A stretch of DNA of 64,000 nt from Clostridiaceae bacterium Marseille-Q3526 (GTDB lineage: Bacteria > Bacillota > Clostridia > Lachnospirales > Lachnospiraceae): NCBI GenBank assembly GCA_018223375.1, contig JAGTTS010000002.1, positions 62,001-126,000 on the forward strand. Reading direction: 5' to 3'. Shown piece after piece: positions 22,559 to 31,460 of this stretch. The notes beneath the pieces were generated by a model. That model was not told where the DNA came from, made no database searches, and saw only the letters and a program-made list of their open reading frames with translations. Every line of letters starts with the position of its first letter. The stretch's first letter is position 1. Made by a program: the position numbers and the translations under genes.

Positions 22559-23869
22559 ATGGGGAGGCAGTCGGATGAGGAGGTTCTCGATCTGGCCCTG
22601 ATGGCGGGGCATATTCTTCTGGAAAACGGAGCGGAGATTTACCGGGTAGAGGAGACCATCGACAGAATCTGCGGGTATTACGGGGTTAATTCAGAAAACG
22701 CGTTTGTTTTGAGCAATGGAATTTTTCTGACAGCGGGAAGCGCAAGGGAAAGCTTTTTTGCAAAGGTGCAGCACATTCCTGTCAGCGGAACGCATTTGAA
22801 TAAGGTGGCGGCTGTCAACCAGCTGTCTAGAGAGATTGTGGAGGGGAAACATACAATCCAGGATGCATACCGGATCCTGGAGGAAATCAGGACTATGCCG
22901 GGCAAGAAACGGTGGATGCAGACTCTGGCCTCCGGCGTGGGAAGCGCGGCATTCTGCATTTTTTTCGGAGGCACGTTTGGGGACAGCCTGGCGGCCTTTG
23001 CGGCCGGAATCTGCCTGTATCTGTACGTGCTCTGGCTCAGCGTCCCCCATCTTTCAAAGATTGTGGGAAACATTGGGGGAGGAGCTCTGGTTACGATGGT
23101 CTGCTGCCTTCTTTACCTGATGGGAGTGGGAGAAAATCTGAATTTTATGATGATAGGCACGATCATGCCGCTGGTGCCGGGAGTGGCGTTTACGAACTCC
23201 ATCCGGGACGTGGCGGACGGAGACTACATATCCGGTTCAGTCAGGATGCTGGATGCGCTGCTGGTATTTTTCTGCATTGCCATAGGTGTGGGAATTGGCT
23301 TTTCCCTTATTTCCCTGGTTCCGGGAAGCGGGACGCTTCAGGAAATGGGACAGCTGGCGGAAGGCTCTGGAAGCGGGGCCATGGGAGGCATCGAGATGTT
23401 CGGCCAGCTGGCGAAGGAAATTTTATCAGCGGTAGTGGGAACGGTAAGCTTTTCCGTATTGTTCGGCGTTCCCAGGGAGTATTATCCTTACTGCGGTTTC
23501 ATTGGAGGCGCAGGATGGCTGGTCTACTGTCTGGCAGAGCTTTTTTTGCCGGGATCCGGTCCCTGCTTTGTGGCTACCGCGGTAGTGATTCTGCTTTCGA
23601 GAACAGCTGCTGTGGTGAAGCGCTGTCCAGTGACTATCTTTCTGATTGCCGGCATTTTTCCGCTGGTGCCGGGAGCCGGCGTGTACTGGACGGTGTACCA
23701 CATTGTGATGGAGGAACTGTTTCTGGCAGTATCCACAGGATATTCGGCCATGAAGGAGGCTATTGCCATTGTCATGGGGATTGTGTTTGTGTTTGAACTT
23801 CCGCAAAAGCTGTTTGTGCGGATGGCCGGCTGGCTTGGATCCTGCGATTTCAAGAAAAGAAATAGATGA
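22559..23869 (+). CDS. Threonine/serine exporter family protein (ThrE-type, fused form)
   Basis: A 436-residue membrane protein. An N-terminal cytoplasmic segment (1-125; LALMAGHILLENGAEIYRVEETIDRIC, SNGIFLTAGS) is followed by about ten hydrophobic helices in two blocks (125-255 and 290-430). This is a fusion of the two halves that are separate genes (DUF1212/DUF3815) in many bacteria. Members export threonine and serine or related small molecules. ATG 22559 follows GAGGAGAAA. It lies 75 bases after sufB, beyond a hairpin. Confidence 0.85.
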   Translation: MGRQSDEEVLDLALMAGHILLENGAEIYRVEETIDRICGYYGVNSENAFVLSNGIFLTAGSARESFFAKVQHIPVSGTHLNKVAAVNQLSREIVEGKHTIQDAYRILEEIRTMPGKKRWMQTLASGVGSAAFCIFFGGTFGDSLAAFAAGICLYLYVLWLSVPHLSKIVGNIGGGALVTMVCCLLYLMGVGENLNFMMIGTIMPLVPGVAFTNSIRDVADGDYISGSVRMLDALLVFFCIAIGVGIGFSLISLVPGSGTLQEMGQLAEGSGSGAMGGIEMFGQLAKEILSAVVGTVSFSVLFGVPREYYPYCGFIGGAGWLVYCLAELFLPGSGPCFVATAVVILLSRTAAVVKRCPVTIFLIAGIFPLVPGAGVYWTVYHIVMEELFLAVSTGYSAMKEAIAIVMGIVFVFELPQKLFVRMAGWLGSCDFKKRNR

Positions 23870-23937
23870 AAAACAGGAAATCAGTCATTTTTTCTGACGC
23901 ATCGGCATAAATATAGAAGTAATAGATTGGTAAGTGT

Positions 23938-25653
23938 GTGCAGATGAATGATCAGAAGCTGGAAAACAGCCTGAACCTGGCTTTGGAAGCCACAAAGGGA
24001 GAGCTGGAAAAGTTGGCGGAGCTGGAGGCTGGATTTGACAGGGAAAGCGGCAGCTGGGAGCTGATTGTCCGGTATAATGGGGATCTGGAGGAAGCTCTGG
24101 CTTTTCTTCCGGAGGTGGAAGCGCAGATTTTGACAGGCGGGTACGCTGTTTTAAGGGTTCCGGAACCTCTCGTTGACTCCCTGGCATCCCTTCCCCAGAT
24201 TGAGTATGTAGAAAAACCAAAGCTTCTTAATTTTGCGGTCAATCAGGGGAGAACCGCCTCCTGCATGAATCCCATGCAGGCCGGTCCCGATGGGCTGACA
24301 GGCCGTGGAGTGATAGTGGCTGTGATTGACTCGGGGATCGACTTTTTTCATGAGGACTTTAGAAATCCGGATGGAACCACAAGGCTCTTAGAGCTGTGGG
24401 ATCAGCAGCTGGAACGGGTGTTTACAAGGCAGGAGATCAATGAGGCCCTGGGACAGGACAGCAGAGAAAAAGGGGAGGCCCTGGTTCCCTCCAGAGATTT
24501 GAGCGGGCATGGAACAGCTGTGGCTGGAATTGCGGCGGGAAACGGCCGTGAGAGCGGGGGAACCTACCGCGGAGCGGCGTATGAGAGCGAGATTCTGGCG
24601 GTCCGCCTGGGAGTTCCGGGGGAACGCTCCTTTCCGAGAACCACAGAGCTGATGCGGGCCCTTGACTATGTGGTGAATCGGGCTTTGTTTTATCAGAAGC
24701 CGGCAGCGGTAAATCTGAGTTTTGGAAATACGTACGGTTCCCACGACGGAACCAGCCTGCTGGAGACGTACATTGACCAGCTGTCAAATCAGTGGAAAAC
24801 GGTGATTGTGACAGGAACGGGCAACGAGGGCAGCAGCAGAGGCCACGCGGCGGGACGGTATGAGATGGGAAAGGACACGGAGATAGAGCTTTCCGTGGCC
24901 GAGTACGAGACTGGATTTGGAATCCAGCTGTGGAAGCTGTATGCAGATATTGTGGAGATTTCTGTTGTCAGTCCAGGCGGTATCTCTACCGGCGTTCTGA
25001 GCCGACGGCTGGGGGCCCAGAGGATTCCCATGGGCAGTACGGAGCTTCTGGTTTATTATGGAAAGCCCAGTCCCTATAGCCAGGCCCAGGAAATTTATCT
25101 GAATCTGCTTCCTGTGGGAAGCTACGTCCAGAGCGGAATTTGGAAGATACGGCTGACTCCCAGAAAGGTGGCGGTCGGACAGTACGATCTGTGGCTGCCG
25201 GGCGGAGGAAGCTTGAACCGGGCTACCCGGTTTCTCGTTTCAGATCCAGACACAACATTGACGATTCCTTCTACCGCTTCCCGGGTGATTTCTGTGGGAG
25301 CTTACGACGATTCTTACCTGTCCTACGCTGATTTTTCGGGGAGGGGATACACCAGGCTCAACACCAGCGTGAAGCCGGATCTGGCTGCCCCCGGAGTGGG
25401 GATTATGGCTCCCAGAGCGGGAGGAGGCTACGGGCCGGTGACGGGAACCTCCTTTGCGGCTCCCTTTGTCAGCGGAAGCGCCGCTCTCATGATGGAGTGG
25501 GGGATCGTCAGGGGAAACGATCCGTTTCTCTATGGGGAGAAGGTGAAGGCTTACCTGATACGGGGAGCCAGGCCTCTTCCAGGCGAGACCATCTATCCAA
25601 ACCAGCGTCTGGGGTTCGGCAGGCTGTGTCTGGAGGACAGTTTTCCAGTTTAA
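23938..25653 (+). CDS. Subtilisin-family S8 peptidase, Csp-like
   Basis: A protein of about 571 residues with the complete catalytic triad: Asp in VIDSGID (near 130), His in SGHGTAVAGIAAG (near 190) and Ser in TGTSFAAPFVSGSA (near 510). A propeptide-like N-terminus (about 1-95) lacks a signal peptide, and a long insert follows residue 300. This layout resembles the clostridial germination proteases of the Csp group, which activate the cortex hydrolase SleC. Other cytoplasmic subtilases of similar build exist, so a germination role is inference. GTG 23938 or ATG 23944 can start it. No clear ribosome site is seen. Confidence 0.82.
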   Translation: MQMNDQKLENSLNLALEATKGELEKLAELEAGFDRESGSWELIVRYNGDLEEALAFLPEVEAQILTGGYAVLRVPEPLVDSLASLPQIEYVEKPKLLNFAVNQGRTASCMNPMQAGPDGLTGRGVIVAVIDSGIDFFHEDFRNPDGTTRLLELWDQQLERVFTRQEINEALGQDSREKGEALVPSRDLSGHGTAVAGIAAGNGRESGGTYRGAAYESEILAVRLGVPGERSFPRTTELMRALDYVVNRALFYQKPAAVNLSFGNTYGSHDGTSLLETYIDQLSNQWKTVIVTGTGNEGSSRGHAAGRYEMGKDTEIELSVAEYETGFGIQLWKLYADIVEISVVSPGGISTGVLSRRLGAQRIPMGSTELLVYYGKPSPYSQAQEIYLNLLPVGSYVQSGIWKIRLTPRKVAVGQYDLWLPGGGSLNRATRFLVSDPDTTLTIPSTASRVISVGAYDDSYLSYADFSGRGYTRLNTSVKPDLAAPGVGIMAPRAGGGYGPVTGTSFAAPFVSGSAALMMEWGIVRGNDPFLYGEKVKAYLIRGARPLPGETIYPNQRLGFGRLCLEDSFPV

Positions 25654-25736
25654 CGGCCGCAAAAAGGCGCGGCAAAGACAAAATATGACAAATTTTATAG
25701 AAAATTGATAAAATATTCAGAAATAAACTCTGTTAA

Positions 25737-25762
25737 AACAGGTGAAAATATGATATAATGGC
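25737..25762 (+). promoter_or_regulatory. Probable promoter of dgt-dnaG-rpoD
   Basis: TATAAT near 25754-25759 in a strongly AT-rich stretch, with TTAAAA about 16 bp upstream. It lies about 60 bases before dgt. Confidence 0.5.
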
Positions 25763-25818
25763 AAGATAATCGGGAAAGTTTGTAAATTACTGCCAATGGT
25801 GATAAAGGATGTGATTCA

Positions 25819-26826
25819 ATGAACATCAGGGAGATGACAGAACAGTGGGAAACAGAATATCTGAGCCCCTATGCGTCTATGAGCAGAAACACGCGGGGAC
25901 GGGAGAGACAGGAGGAGCTTTGCGATATACGGCCGGAATACCAGCGGGACCGGGATCGGATTCTCCACAGCAAGGCCTTCCGCAGACTGAAGCATAAGAC
26001 GCAGGTCTTTTTAGATCCAGAGGGAGATCACTACAGAACCAGGCTGACGCACACCCTGGAGGTGTCCCAGATTGCCAGGACCATTGCCAGAGCCCTGAGG
26101 CTGAATGAAGCCCTGACAGAGGCCATTGCCCTGGGCCACGACCTGGGGCATACGCCCTTCGGCCACGCGGGGGAGGCGGCTTTAAACCGGCTGGTGCCGG
26201 GCGGCTTTACCCATGCCGGACAGGGCGTCCGGGTGGTGGAGCTTCTGGAAAAGCAGGGACAGGGGCTGAATCTCACCTGGGAGGTGCGGGACGGCATTTT
26301 AAACCACAGAACCTCTGGAAGCCCGGCCACTCTGGAAGGACATGTGGTGCGGCTGTCCGATAAGATTGCCTATATTAACCATGATATTGACGACGCGATT
26401 CGGGCGAAATTGTTTACAGAGGAGGATCTGCCTTCTGAGTACACAGACATTTTAGGCCACAGCGTCAGAGAGCGATTAAATACCATGATCCACGATCTCA
26501 TCTATCAGAGCCTGGACCGCCCGGAGATCGTCATGTCGCCGGGGATGGAGGCGGCTATGCACGGCCTGCGGCGGTGGATGTTTGAAAATGTGTACAGGGG
26601 AAAGACAGCCAGGGCGGAGGAGGGCAGAGCCCAGCAGCTGGCAGCCAGCCTCTATCACTGGTATATGGATCATCCGGACCAGCTTCCGCGGGAATATCTG
26701 GATAGGATGGAGACCAGAAAAGAAGAGCTTTCGAGAACTGTGTGCGATTATGTTGCCGGGATGACGGACGTGTTTGCCATTGAACGGTTTAAGGAGCTGT
26801 TCGTGCCTAAATCATTCAAGGTATAG
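25819..26826 (+). CDS. dGTPase-like deoxynucleotide triphosphohydrolase (HD domain)
   Basis: A 335-residue HD-domain enzyme. Motifs are SKAFRRLKHKTQVF, RTRLTHTLEVSQIARTIA (first His), ALGHDLGHTPFGHAGE (the HD pair) and a later D in DKIAYINHDIDDAI. The family hydrolyses dNTPs, often dGTP, to the deoxynucleoside and triphosphate. It heads the dgt-dnaG-rpoD-trmK-Nif3 cluster, a common clostridial arrangement that joins nucleotide control and replication priming. Preceded by AAGGA. Substrate preference is not visible from sequence. Confidence 0.9.
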   Translation: MNIREMTEQWETEYLSPYASMSRNTRGRERQEELCDIRPEYQRDRDRILHSKAFRRLKHKTQVFLDPEGDHYRTRLTHTLEVSQIARTIARALRLNEALTEAIALGHDLGHTPFGHAGEAALNRLVPGGFTHAGQGVRVVELLEKQGQGLNLTWEVRDGILNHRTSGSPATLEGHVVRLSDKIAYINHDIDDAIRAKLFTEEDLPSEYTDILGHSVRERLNTMIHDLIYQSLDRPEIVMSPGMEAAMHGLRRWMFENVYRGKTARAEEGRAQQLAASLYHWYMDHPDQLPREYLDRMETRKEELSRTVCDYVAGMTDVFAIERFKELFVPKSFKV

Positions 26827-26877
26827 AAGCGGGATATACAAAATAGAAGAAGCAAAAGAAAGCAGCAGGAGGATTTC

Positions 26878-28680
26878 ATGTACTATCCGGAGGAAGTAAT
26901 CGAGGAAGTCAGAACGAGAAACGATATTGTGGATATCATTTCCGGCTATGTGAAGCTTCAGAAAAAGGGAAGCAATTATTTCGGACTGTGTCCGTTCCAC
27001 CACGAAAAATCGCCTTCCTTTTCTGTCTCCCAGTCCAAGCAGATGTACCACTGCTTTGGCTGTGGAGTCAGCGGGAATGTGTTTACCTTTGTGATGGAAT
27101 ATGAAAATTATACGTTCCGGGAGGCAGTGGAGCTTTTGGCAGACAGGAGCGGAGTCAAGCTTCCCAAGATGGAATATTCAAAGGAGGCCAAGGCCCAGGC
27201 GGATCTGAGGGCCGCGCTGCTTGAGATTAATAAGATGGCTGCCAATTATTTTTACTATCAGCTGAAGCAGCCGCAGGGCCAGCAGGGCTGCCAGTATCTG
27301 ATGGGAAGAGGGCTGACAGAACAGACCATCCGCAGGTTTGGGCTGGGCTATTCCAATAAGACCAGCAATGATTTATACCAGTTTTTAAGATCCAAGGGAT
27401 ACGAGGACAGTATGCTGAAGGAAACGGGCCTTGTGACCATTGAGGAGCGGGGAGCCAGGGATAAGTTCTGGAACCGGGTAATGTTCCCTATTATGGACGT
27501 CAATAACCGCGTCATTGGCTTTGGCGGCAGGGTGATGGGGGACGGGGAACCCAAATATCTGAATTCTCCTGAGACGAAGCTGTTTGACAAGAGCCGAAAT
27601 CTGTACGGGCTGAATTATGCCAGGCTGTCCAGAGAGAAATTTATCCTGCTCTGCGAGGGCTACATGGACGTGATTGCCATGCACCAGGCCGGCTTTACGA
27701 ATGCCGTGGCTTCTCTGGGAACGGCCTTTACCAGCCAGCATGCGGCCCTTTTAAAGCGGTATACGGATCAGGTGGTTCTGACCTATGACAGCGACGGCGC
27801 CGGAGTCAAGGCTGCTCTCAGGGCGATTCCTATTTTAAAATCCGTGGGGATGTCGGTTCGTGTGCTGAACATGAGACCGTACAAGGACCCGGATGAATTT
27901 ATTAAAAATCTGGGGCCGGAGGCCTTCAGACAACGGATTGCGGAGGCCAGAAACAGCTTTTTATTCGAGATCGACACTATCAGACAGCAGTACAGCATGG
28001 AGGATCCGGAGCAGAAGACGGCCTTTTACAACGAGACGGCCAGAAAGCTTCTGGAATTTCCCGAGGCCCTGGAGCGTGATAACTACATTCAGGCAGTGGC
28101 AAGAGAGTATTTTATTAATTATGAAGACTTAAAGCGTCTGGTGAACCAGATGGGCAGCCGTTACGGCACGGCTCTTCCGGGAACACAGGCTGCCAGGGAG
28201 ACGGGAATTTCAGGAGAGATTTACGGAGAGAAGCCGAAGACCTTCCAGAAGAAAAAGGATCGGGAGGAGGGAATCCGCCAGTCGGAGAGACTTCTGCTCA
28301 CCTGGCTGATCGAGGATCCCAGGCTGTTTGACAAGATTCAGGGGATCATAGGGCCGGAGGACTTTGTGAAGCCGCTGTACCGGAGAGCTGCCCAGATGGT
28401 GTTCGAAGGACATGAAAACGGAGAAGTAAGTCCGGCTGCGATTTTGAATCATTTTATTGATGATGAGGGAAACTATAAGGAGGTGGCGGCTCTGTTTAAC
28501 GCCAGCTTAAATGATTCCCTGAGCAACGAGGAACAGAAGAAAGCGTTTGCCGATACAGTGATGAAGGTGAAGAAAAGCAGCCTTGACTATCAGAGCCGGA
28601 CTGCCTCTGACTTAAATGAACTGCAGAGGATTATCAGAGAGCAGGCAGAACTGGCAAATATGCATATTTCGCTGGATTAG
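26878..28680 (+). CDS. dnaG: DNA primase
   Basis: A 600-residue primase that lays RNA primers for the replication fork. The N-terminal CHC2 zinc domain is residues 1-100 (CPFHHEKSPSFSVSQSKQMYHCFGCG). The RNA polymerase core holds the TOPRIM part (LCEGYMDVIAMHQAG; YDSDGAGVKAA, with the metal-binding acidic residues). The C-terminal 150 residues form the DnaB-contact helicase-binding domain. Full length. CAGGAGG lies upstream. Second gene of the dgt-dnaG-rpoD cluster. Confidence 0.97.
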   Translation: MYYPEEVIEEVRTRNDIVDIISGYVKLQKKGSNYFGLCPFHHEKSPSFSVSQSKQMYHCFGCGVSGNVFTFVMEYENYTFREAVELLADRSGVKLPKMEYSKEAKAQADLRAALLEINKMAANYFYYQLKQPQGQQGCQYLMGRGLTEQTIRRFGLGYSNKTSNDLYQFLRSKGYEDSMLKETGLVTIEERGARDKFWNRVMFPIMDVNNRVIGFGGRVMGDGEPKYLNSPETKLFDKSRNLYGLNYARLSREKFILLCEGYMDVIAMHQAGFTNAVASLGTAFTSQHAALLKRYTDQVVLTYDSDGAGVKAALRAIPILKSVGMSVRVLNMRPYKDPDEFIKNLGPEAFRQRIAEARNSFLFEIDTIRQQYSMEDPEQKTAFYNETARKLLEFPEALERDNYIQAVAREYFINYEDLKRLVNQMGSRYGTALPGTQAARETGISGEIYGEKPKTFQKKKDREEGIRQSERLLLTWLIEDPRLFDKIQGIIGPEDFVKPLYRRAAQMVFEGHENGEVSPAAILNHFIDDEGNYKEVAALFNASLNDSLSNEEQKKAFADTVMKVKKSSLDYQSRTASDLNELQRIIREQAELANMHISLD

Positions 28681-28756
28681 CTCCGAATGCAGGGGCATCT
28701 GTCTGCGCGGGATGCGGGGGAGAAAAAAGCAGTAAGCGATGGAAGGATGGAGAATT

Positions 28757-29875
28757 ATGGAAGAAAAGACACTGACCTTTGAAGAGAAGCTGGAGAAACT
28801 TCTGGAGCTGGCAAGGAAAAAGAAAAACGTGCTGGAACAGAAAGAAATCATCGATTTCTTCCATGGCGAAATCCTGAGCCCTGAGCAGCTGGATCAGATT
28901 GACGAATACCTGGAAAATAATAAGGTGGACGTGCTGGCTCCCGACGAGGATCTGGAGATAGATCCGGAACTCTTTTTGGAAGAGGAGGATCTGGAGGAGG
29001 AAGAGATTGACGTCGATCATCTGGAGCTGTCCATGCCGGAGGGCGTCAATATCGAGGATCCGGTCCGCATGTATTTAAAAGAGATTGGAAAGGTGCCTCT
29101 TTTGACGCCGGAGGAGGAGATTGATCTGGCGAAGCGGATGGAGATGGGGGATGAGTCGGCCAAAAAACGGCTGGCGGAGGCCAATCTCCGTCTGGTGGTC
29201 AGCATTGCCAAGCGGTATGTGGGAAGAGGAATGCAGTTTCTGGATCTGATTCAGGAGGGAAATCTGGGTCTGATTAAAGCGGTGGAGAAGTATGATTATT
29301 CCAAGGGCTTTAAATTCAGCACCTACGCTACCTGGTGGATCCGCCAGGCCATCACCCGATCCATCGCAGATCAGGCCCGCACCATCCGGATTCCCGTCCA
29401 TATGGTAGAGACCATTAACCGGCTGATCCGCACCTCCAGACAGCTTCTGCAGGAGCTGGGCCGGGAGCCTCTCCCGGAGGAGCTGGCGAAGAAGCTGGAT
29501 ATGCCGGTGGATCGGGTGCGGGAGATTATGAAGATTTCCCAGGATCCGGTTTCCCTGGAAACTCCCATAGGCGAGGAGGAGGACAGCCATCTGGGCGATT
29601 TTATCCAGGATGAGCACGTTCAGATTCCGGTAGACGCGGCTACCTATACTCTGCTTCACGAGCAGCTGATGGAGGTTTTAGATACGCTGACAGACCGGGA
29701 ACAGAAGGTGCTCCGGCTCCGCTTCGGCCTGGACGACGGAAGGCCCAGAACCCTGGAGGAGGTAGGCCGGGAATTCAACGTGACCAGAGAGAGAATCCGC
29801 CAGATAGAGGCGAAGGCTCTCAGAAAGCTGCGCCACCCCAGCAGAAGCAGGAAGCTGAAGGACTATCTGGACTGA
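28757..29875 (+). CDS. rpoD: RNA polymerase primary sigma factor (sigma-A)
   Basis: A 372-residue sigma-70 primary factor. Region 1.1 is acidic (residues 60-95). Region 1.2 is DPVRMYLKEIGKVPLLTPEEE, region 2 is YVGRGMQFLDLIQEGNLGLIKAVEKYDYSKGFKFSTYATWWIRQAI (-10 recognition), and region 4 is TREQKV-like DREQKVLRLRFGL...EVGREFNVTRERIRQIEAKALRKL (-35 recognition). ATG 28757 (MEEKTL) is preferred to the ATG 18 bases upstream. It ends in a TGATG overlap with the next frame, so downstream genes are coupled. Confidence 0.97.
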   Translation: MEEKTLTFEEKLEKLLELARKKKNVLEQKEIIDFFHGEILSPEQLDQIDEYLENNKVDVLAPDEDLEIDPELFLEEEDLEEEEIDVDHLELSMPEGVNIEDPVRMYLKEIGKVPLLTPEEEIDLAKRMEMGDESAKKRLAEANLRLVVSIAKRYVGRGMQFLDLIQEGNLGLIKAVEKYDYSKGFKFSTYATWWIRQAITRSIADQARTIRIPVHMVETINRLIRTSRQLLQELGREPLPEELAKKLDMPVDRVREIMKISQDPVSLETPIGEEEDSHLGDFIQDEHVQIPVDAATYTLLHEQLMEVLDTLTDREQKVLRLRFGLDDGRPRTLEEVGREFNVTRERIRQIEAKALRKLRHPSRSRKLKDYLD

Positions 29876-29925
29876 TGGGAAGCGGAGTAATCATAGAAGA
29901 AAGGAAAAGGACAAAGAGACAGACG

Positions 29926-30645
29926 ATGAAATTATCAAAAAGACTGGAAATGATTGCCTCTTTTGTGAAGCCGGGCAGCAGGCTGGCAGATATAGGAACC
30001 GACCACGGCTATATTCCCATTGCCCTGACAGAGAGGGGGGTGATCCTCTCCGCTCTGGCCATGGACGTGAGGAAAGGGCCTCTCGAGAGAGCCAGAGAGC
30101 ATATCGGGGAGGCTGGGCTGGCTGAGCAGATTGAGACGCGGCTTTCCGACGGACTGGAAAAGCTCAAGGCGGGAGAGGCGGACACGGTGGTGATTGCCGG
30201 AATGGGCGGAGAGCTGGAGATACATATCCTGGAGGAGGGACGCCACATCTGGGACAGCGCGGCCCAGTGGGTTCTCTCGCCCCAGTCTGACCTGGAGCAT
30301 GTAAGGCGGTATCTGCTGGAGCATGGCTTTTCCATTGACAGGGAAGCCATGGTGAAGGAGGATGGAAAATTTTATACGATTATGGACGTGGCTGGCCCTG
30401 GACGGAGGGACGCGGCGGATTGCTCCGGCTGGAGGGAAAGCGACTATGTCTACGGAAAATACCTGATCGAGACGGCGGATCCGGTTTTAAAAGAGTTCCT
30501 GGAGCAGGAGAAGAAAACTGTTTCAGGGATTTTCAATTCTCTTAACAGCAGAGATACGGACAGCTCTAAAAAAAGGGCAGGAGAGCTAAAGAAGAAATTA
30601 GATCTGATAGAGGAGGCGCAGTATGAAATGCAGGGAAATAATTGA
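29926..30645 (+). CDS. trmK: tRNA (adenine-22-N1)-methyltransferase
   Basis: A protein of about 239 residues with an N-terminal SAM-binding Rossmann fold (LADIGTDHGYIPIAL; AMDVRKGPLERAREHI; DTVVIAGMGGELEIHILEE) and a C-terminal coiled coil, as in B. subtilis TrmK (YqfN). It methylates N1 of A22 in tRNAs. ATG at 29926 (MKLSKRLEMIASF) matches family starts. A longer frame from ATG 29875, which overlaps the rpoD stop, is possible. The 3' end overlaps the Nif3-like gene by 23 bases, as in other Firmicutes. Confidence 0.9.
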   Translation: MKLSKRLEMIASFVKPGSRLADIGTDHGYIPIALTERGVILSALAMDVRKGPLERAREHIGEAGLAEQIETRLSDGLEKLKAGEADTVVIAGMGGELEIHILEEGRHIWDSAAQWVLSPQSDLEHVRRYLLEHGFSIDREAMVKEDGKFYTIMDVAGPGRRDAADCSGWRESDYVYGKYLIETADPVLKEFLEQEKKTVSGIFNSLNSRDTDSSKKRAGELKKKLDLIEEAQYEMQGNN

Positions 30646-31423
30646 AAAACTGAATCAGCTGGCTCCGGAGCACATTGCCTGCGGCTGGGATAATCCGGGA
30701 CTGCTGGCAGGCCGCAGAGACAAGGCGGTAAAGCGGATTCTGGCGGCGGTGGATGCGGACGACGCTGTGGTGGAGGAAGCGATCGAGAAAGGGGCCGATA
30801 TGCTTCTGACTCATCATCCTCTGATTTTTAAGCCGCTGAAAAAAGTAAATGACGATGATTTCATCAGCCGCCGCATTATGAAGCTGATACAGGCGGATAT
30901 CTCTTATTATACGATGCACACCAATTTTGACGCGGCCCCGGGCTGTATGGGAGATCTGGCTGCAGACCGGCTGAAGCTTTCAGAGCGGGAGATTCTGGAG
31001 CCTATGGGCTTCATGGAGGACGGAAGGCCCTTTGGAATCGGCTCAGTGGGATTTCTCCCGGAGGAGATGACAGTGCGGGAAGCGGCAGAGTATGTTAAGA
31101 GAGTATTTCAGCTTCCTTTCGTAACTGTATATGGGGATGACGGAGGAAGCCGCCTGGTGAAAAAAGCGGCTGTCTGCCCAGGAGCGGGAGGCAGTACTCT
31201 GGAAAACGCTCTGGCGAAGGGCGCCCAGGTGTATATTACCGGAGATATGGGCCACCATACAGGAATCGACGCGGCGGCTCAGGGAATGGCGGTGATTGAT
31301 GCCGGCCATTTTGGAATTGAGCAGATTTTTATGGATTTTATGGCGGAGTACCTTTCTCAGGCTTTTCAGGGAGAGATAGAGGTTCTAAAAGCTTCGCAGG
31401 GACTTCCAAACTGTGTGATATAG
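30623..31423 (+). CDS. Nif3-like dinuclear metal centre protein
   Basis: A 266-residue Nif3/DUF34 protein (YqfO-like, but without the central PII-like insert). Conserved metal ligands are seen in DMLLTHHPLIFKPLKKV, YTMHTNFDAAPGCMGDLAA and the C-terminal DAGHFGIEQIF. Family members bind two metal ions. GTP cyclohydrolase-like or metallochaperone roles have been proposed but are not settled. It overlaps trmK, a conserved pairing. AGAGGAGG lies before the ATG. Confidence 0.9.
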   Translation: MKCREIIEKLNQLAPEHIACGWDNPGLLAGRRDKAVKRILAAVDADDAVVEEAIEKGADMLLTHHPLIFKPLKKVNDDDFISRRIMKLIQADISYYTMHTNFDAAPGCMGDLAADRLKLSEREILEPMGFMEDGRPFGIGSVGFLPEEMTVREAAEYVKRVFQLPFVTVYGDDGGSRLVKKAAVCPGAGGSTLENALAKGAQVYITGDMGHHTGIDAAAQGMAVIDAGHFGIEQIFMDFMAEYLSQAFQGEIEVLKASQGLPNCVI

Positions 31424-31460
31424 TGACGTGCAGAGGGTAGCAGAAACAGGAGGGATGGAT

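Noticed and set aside
22912..23796. A 294-codon frame in another phase of the ThrE-type gene
   Set aside because: Its product is low-complexity Arg/Gly/Ser-rich and overlaps an obvious exporter. A shadow frame.
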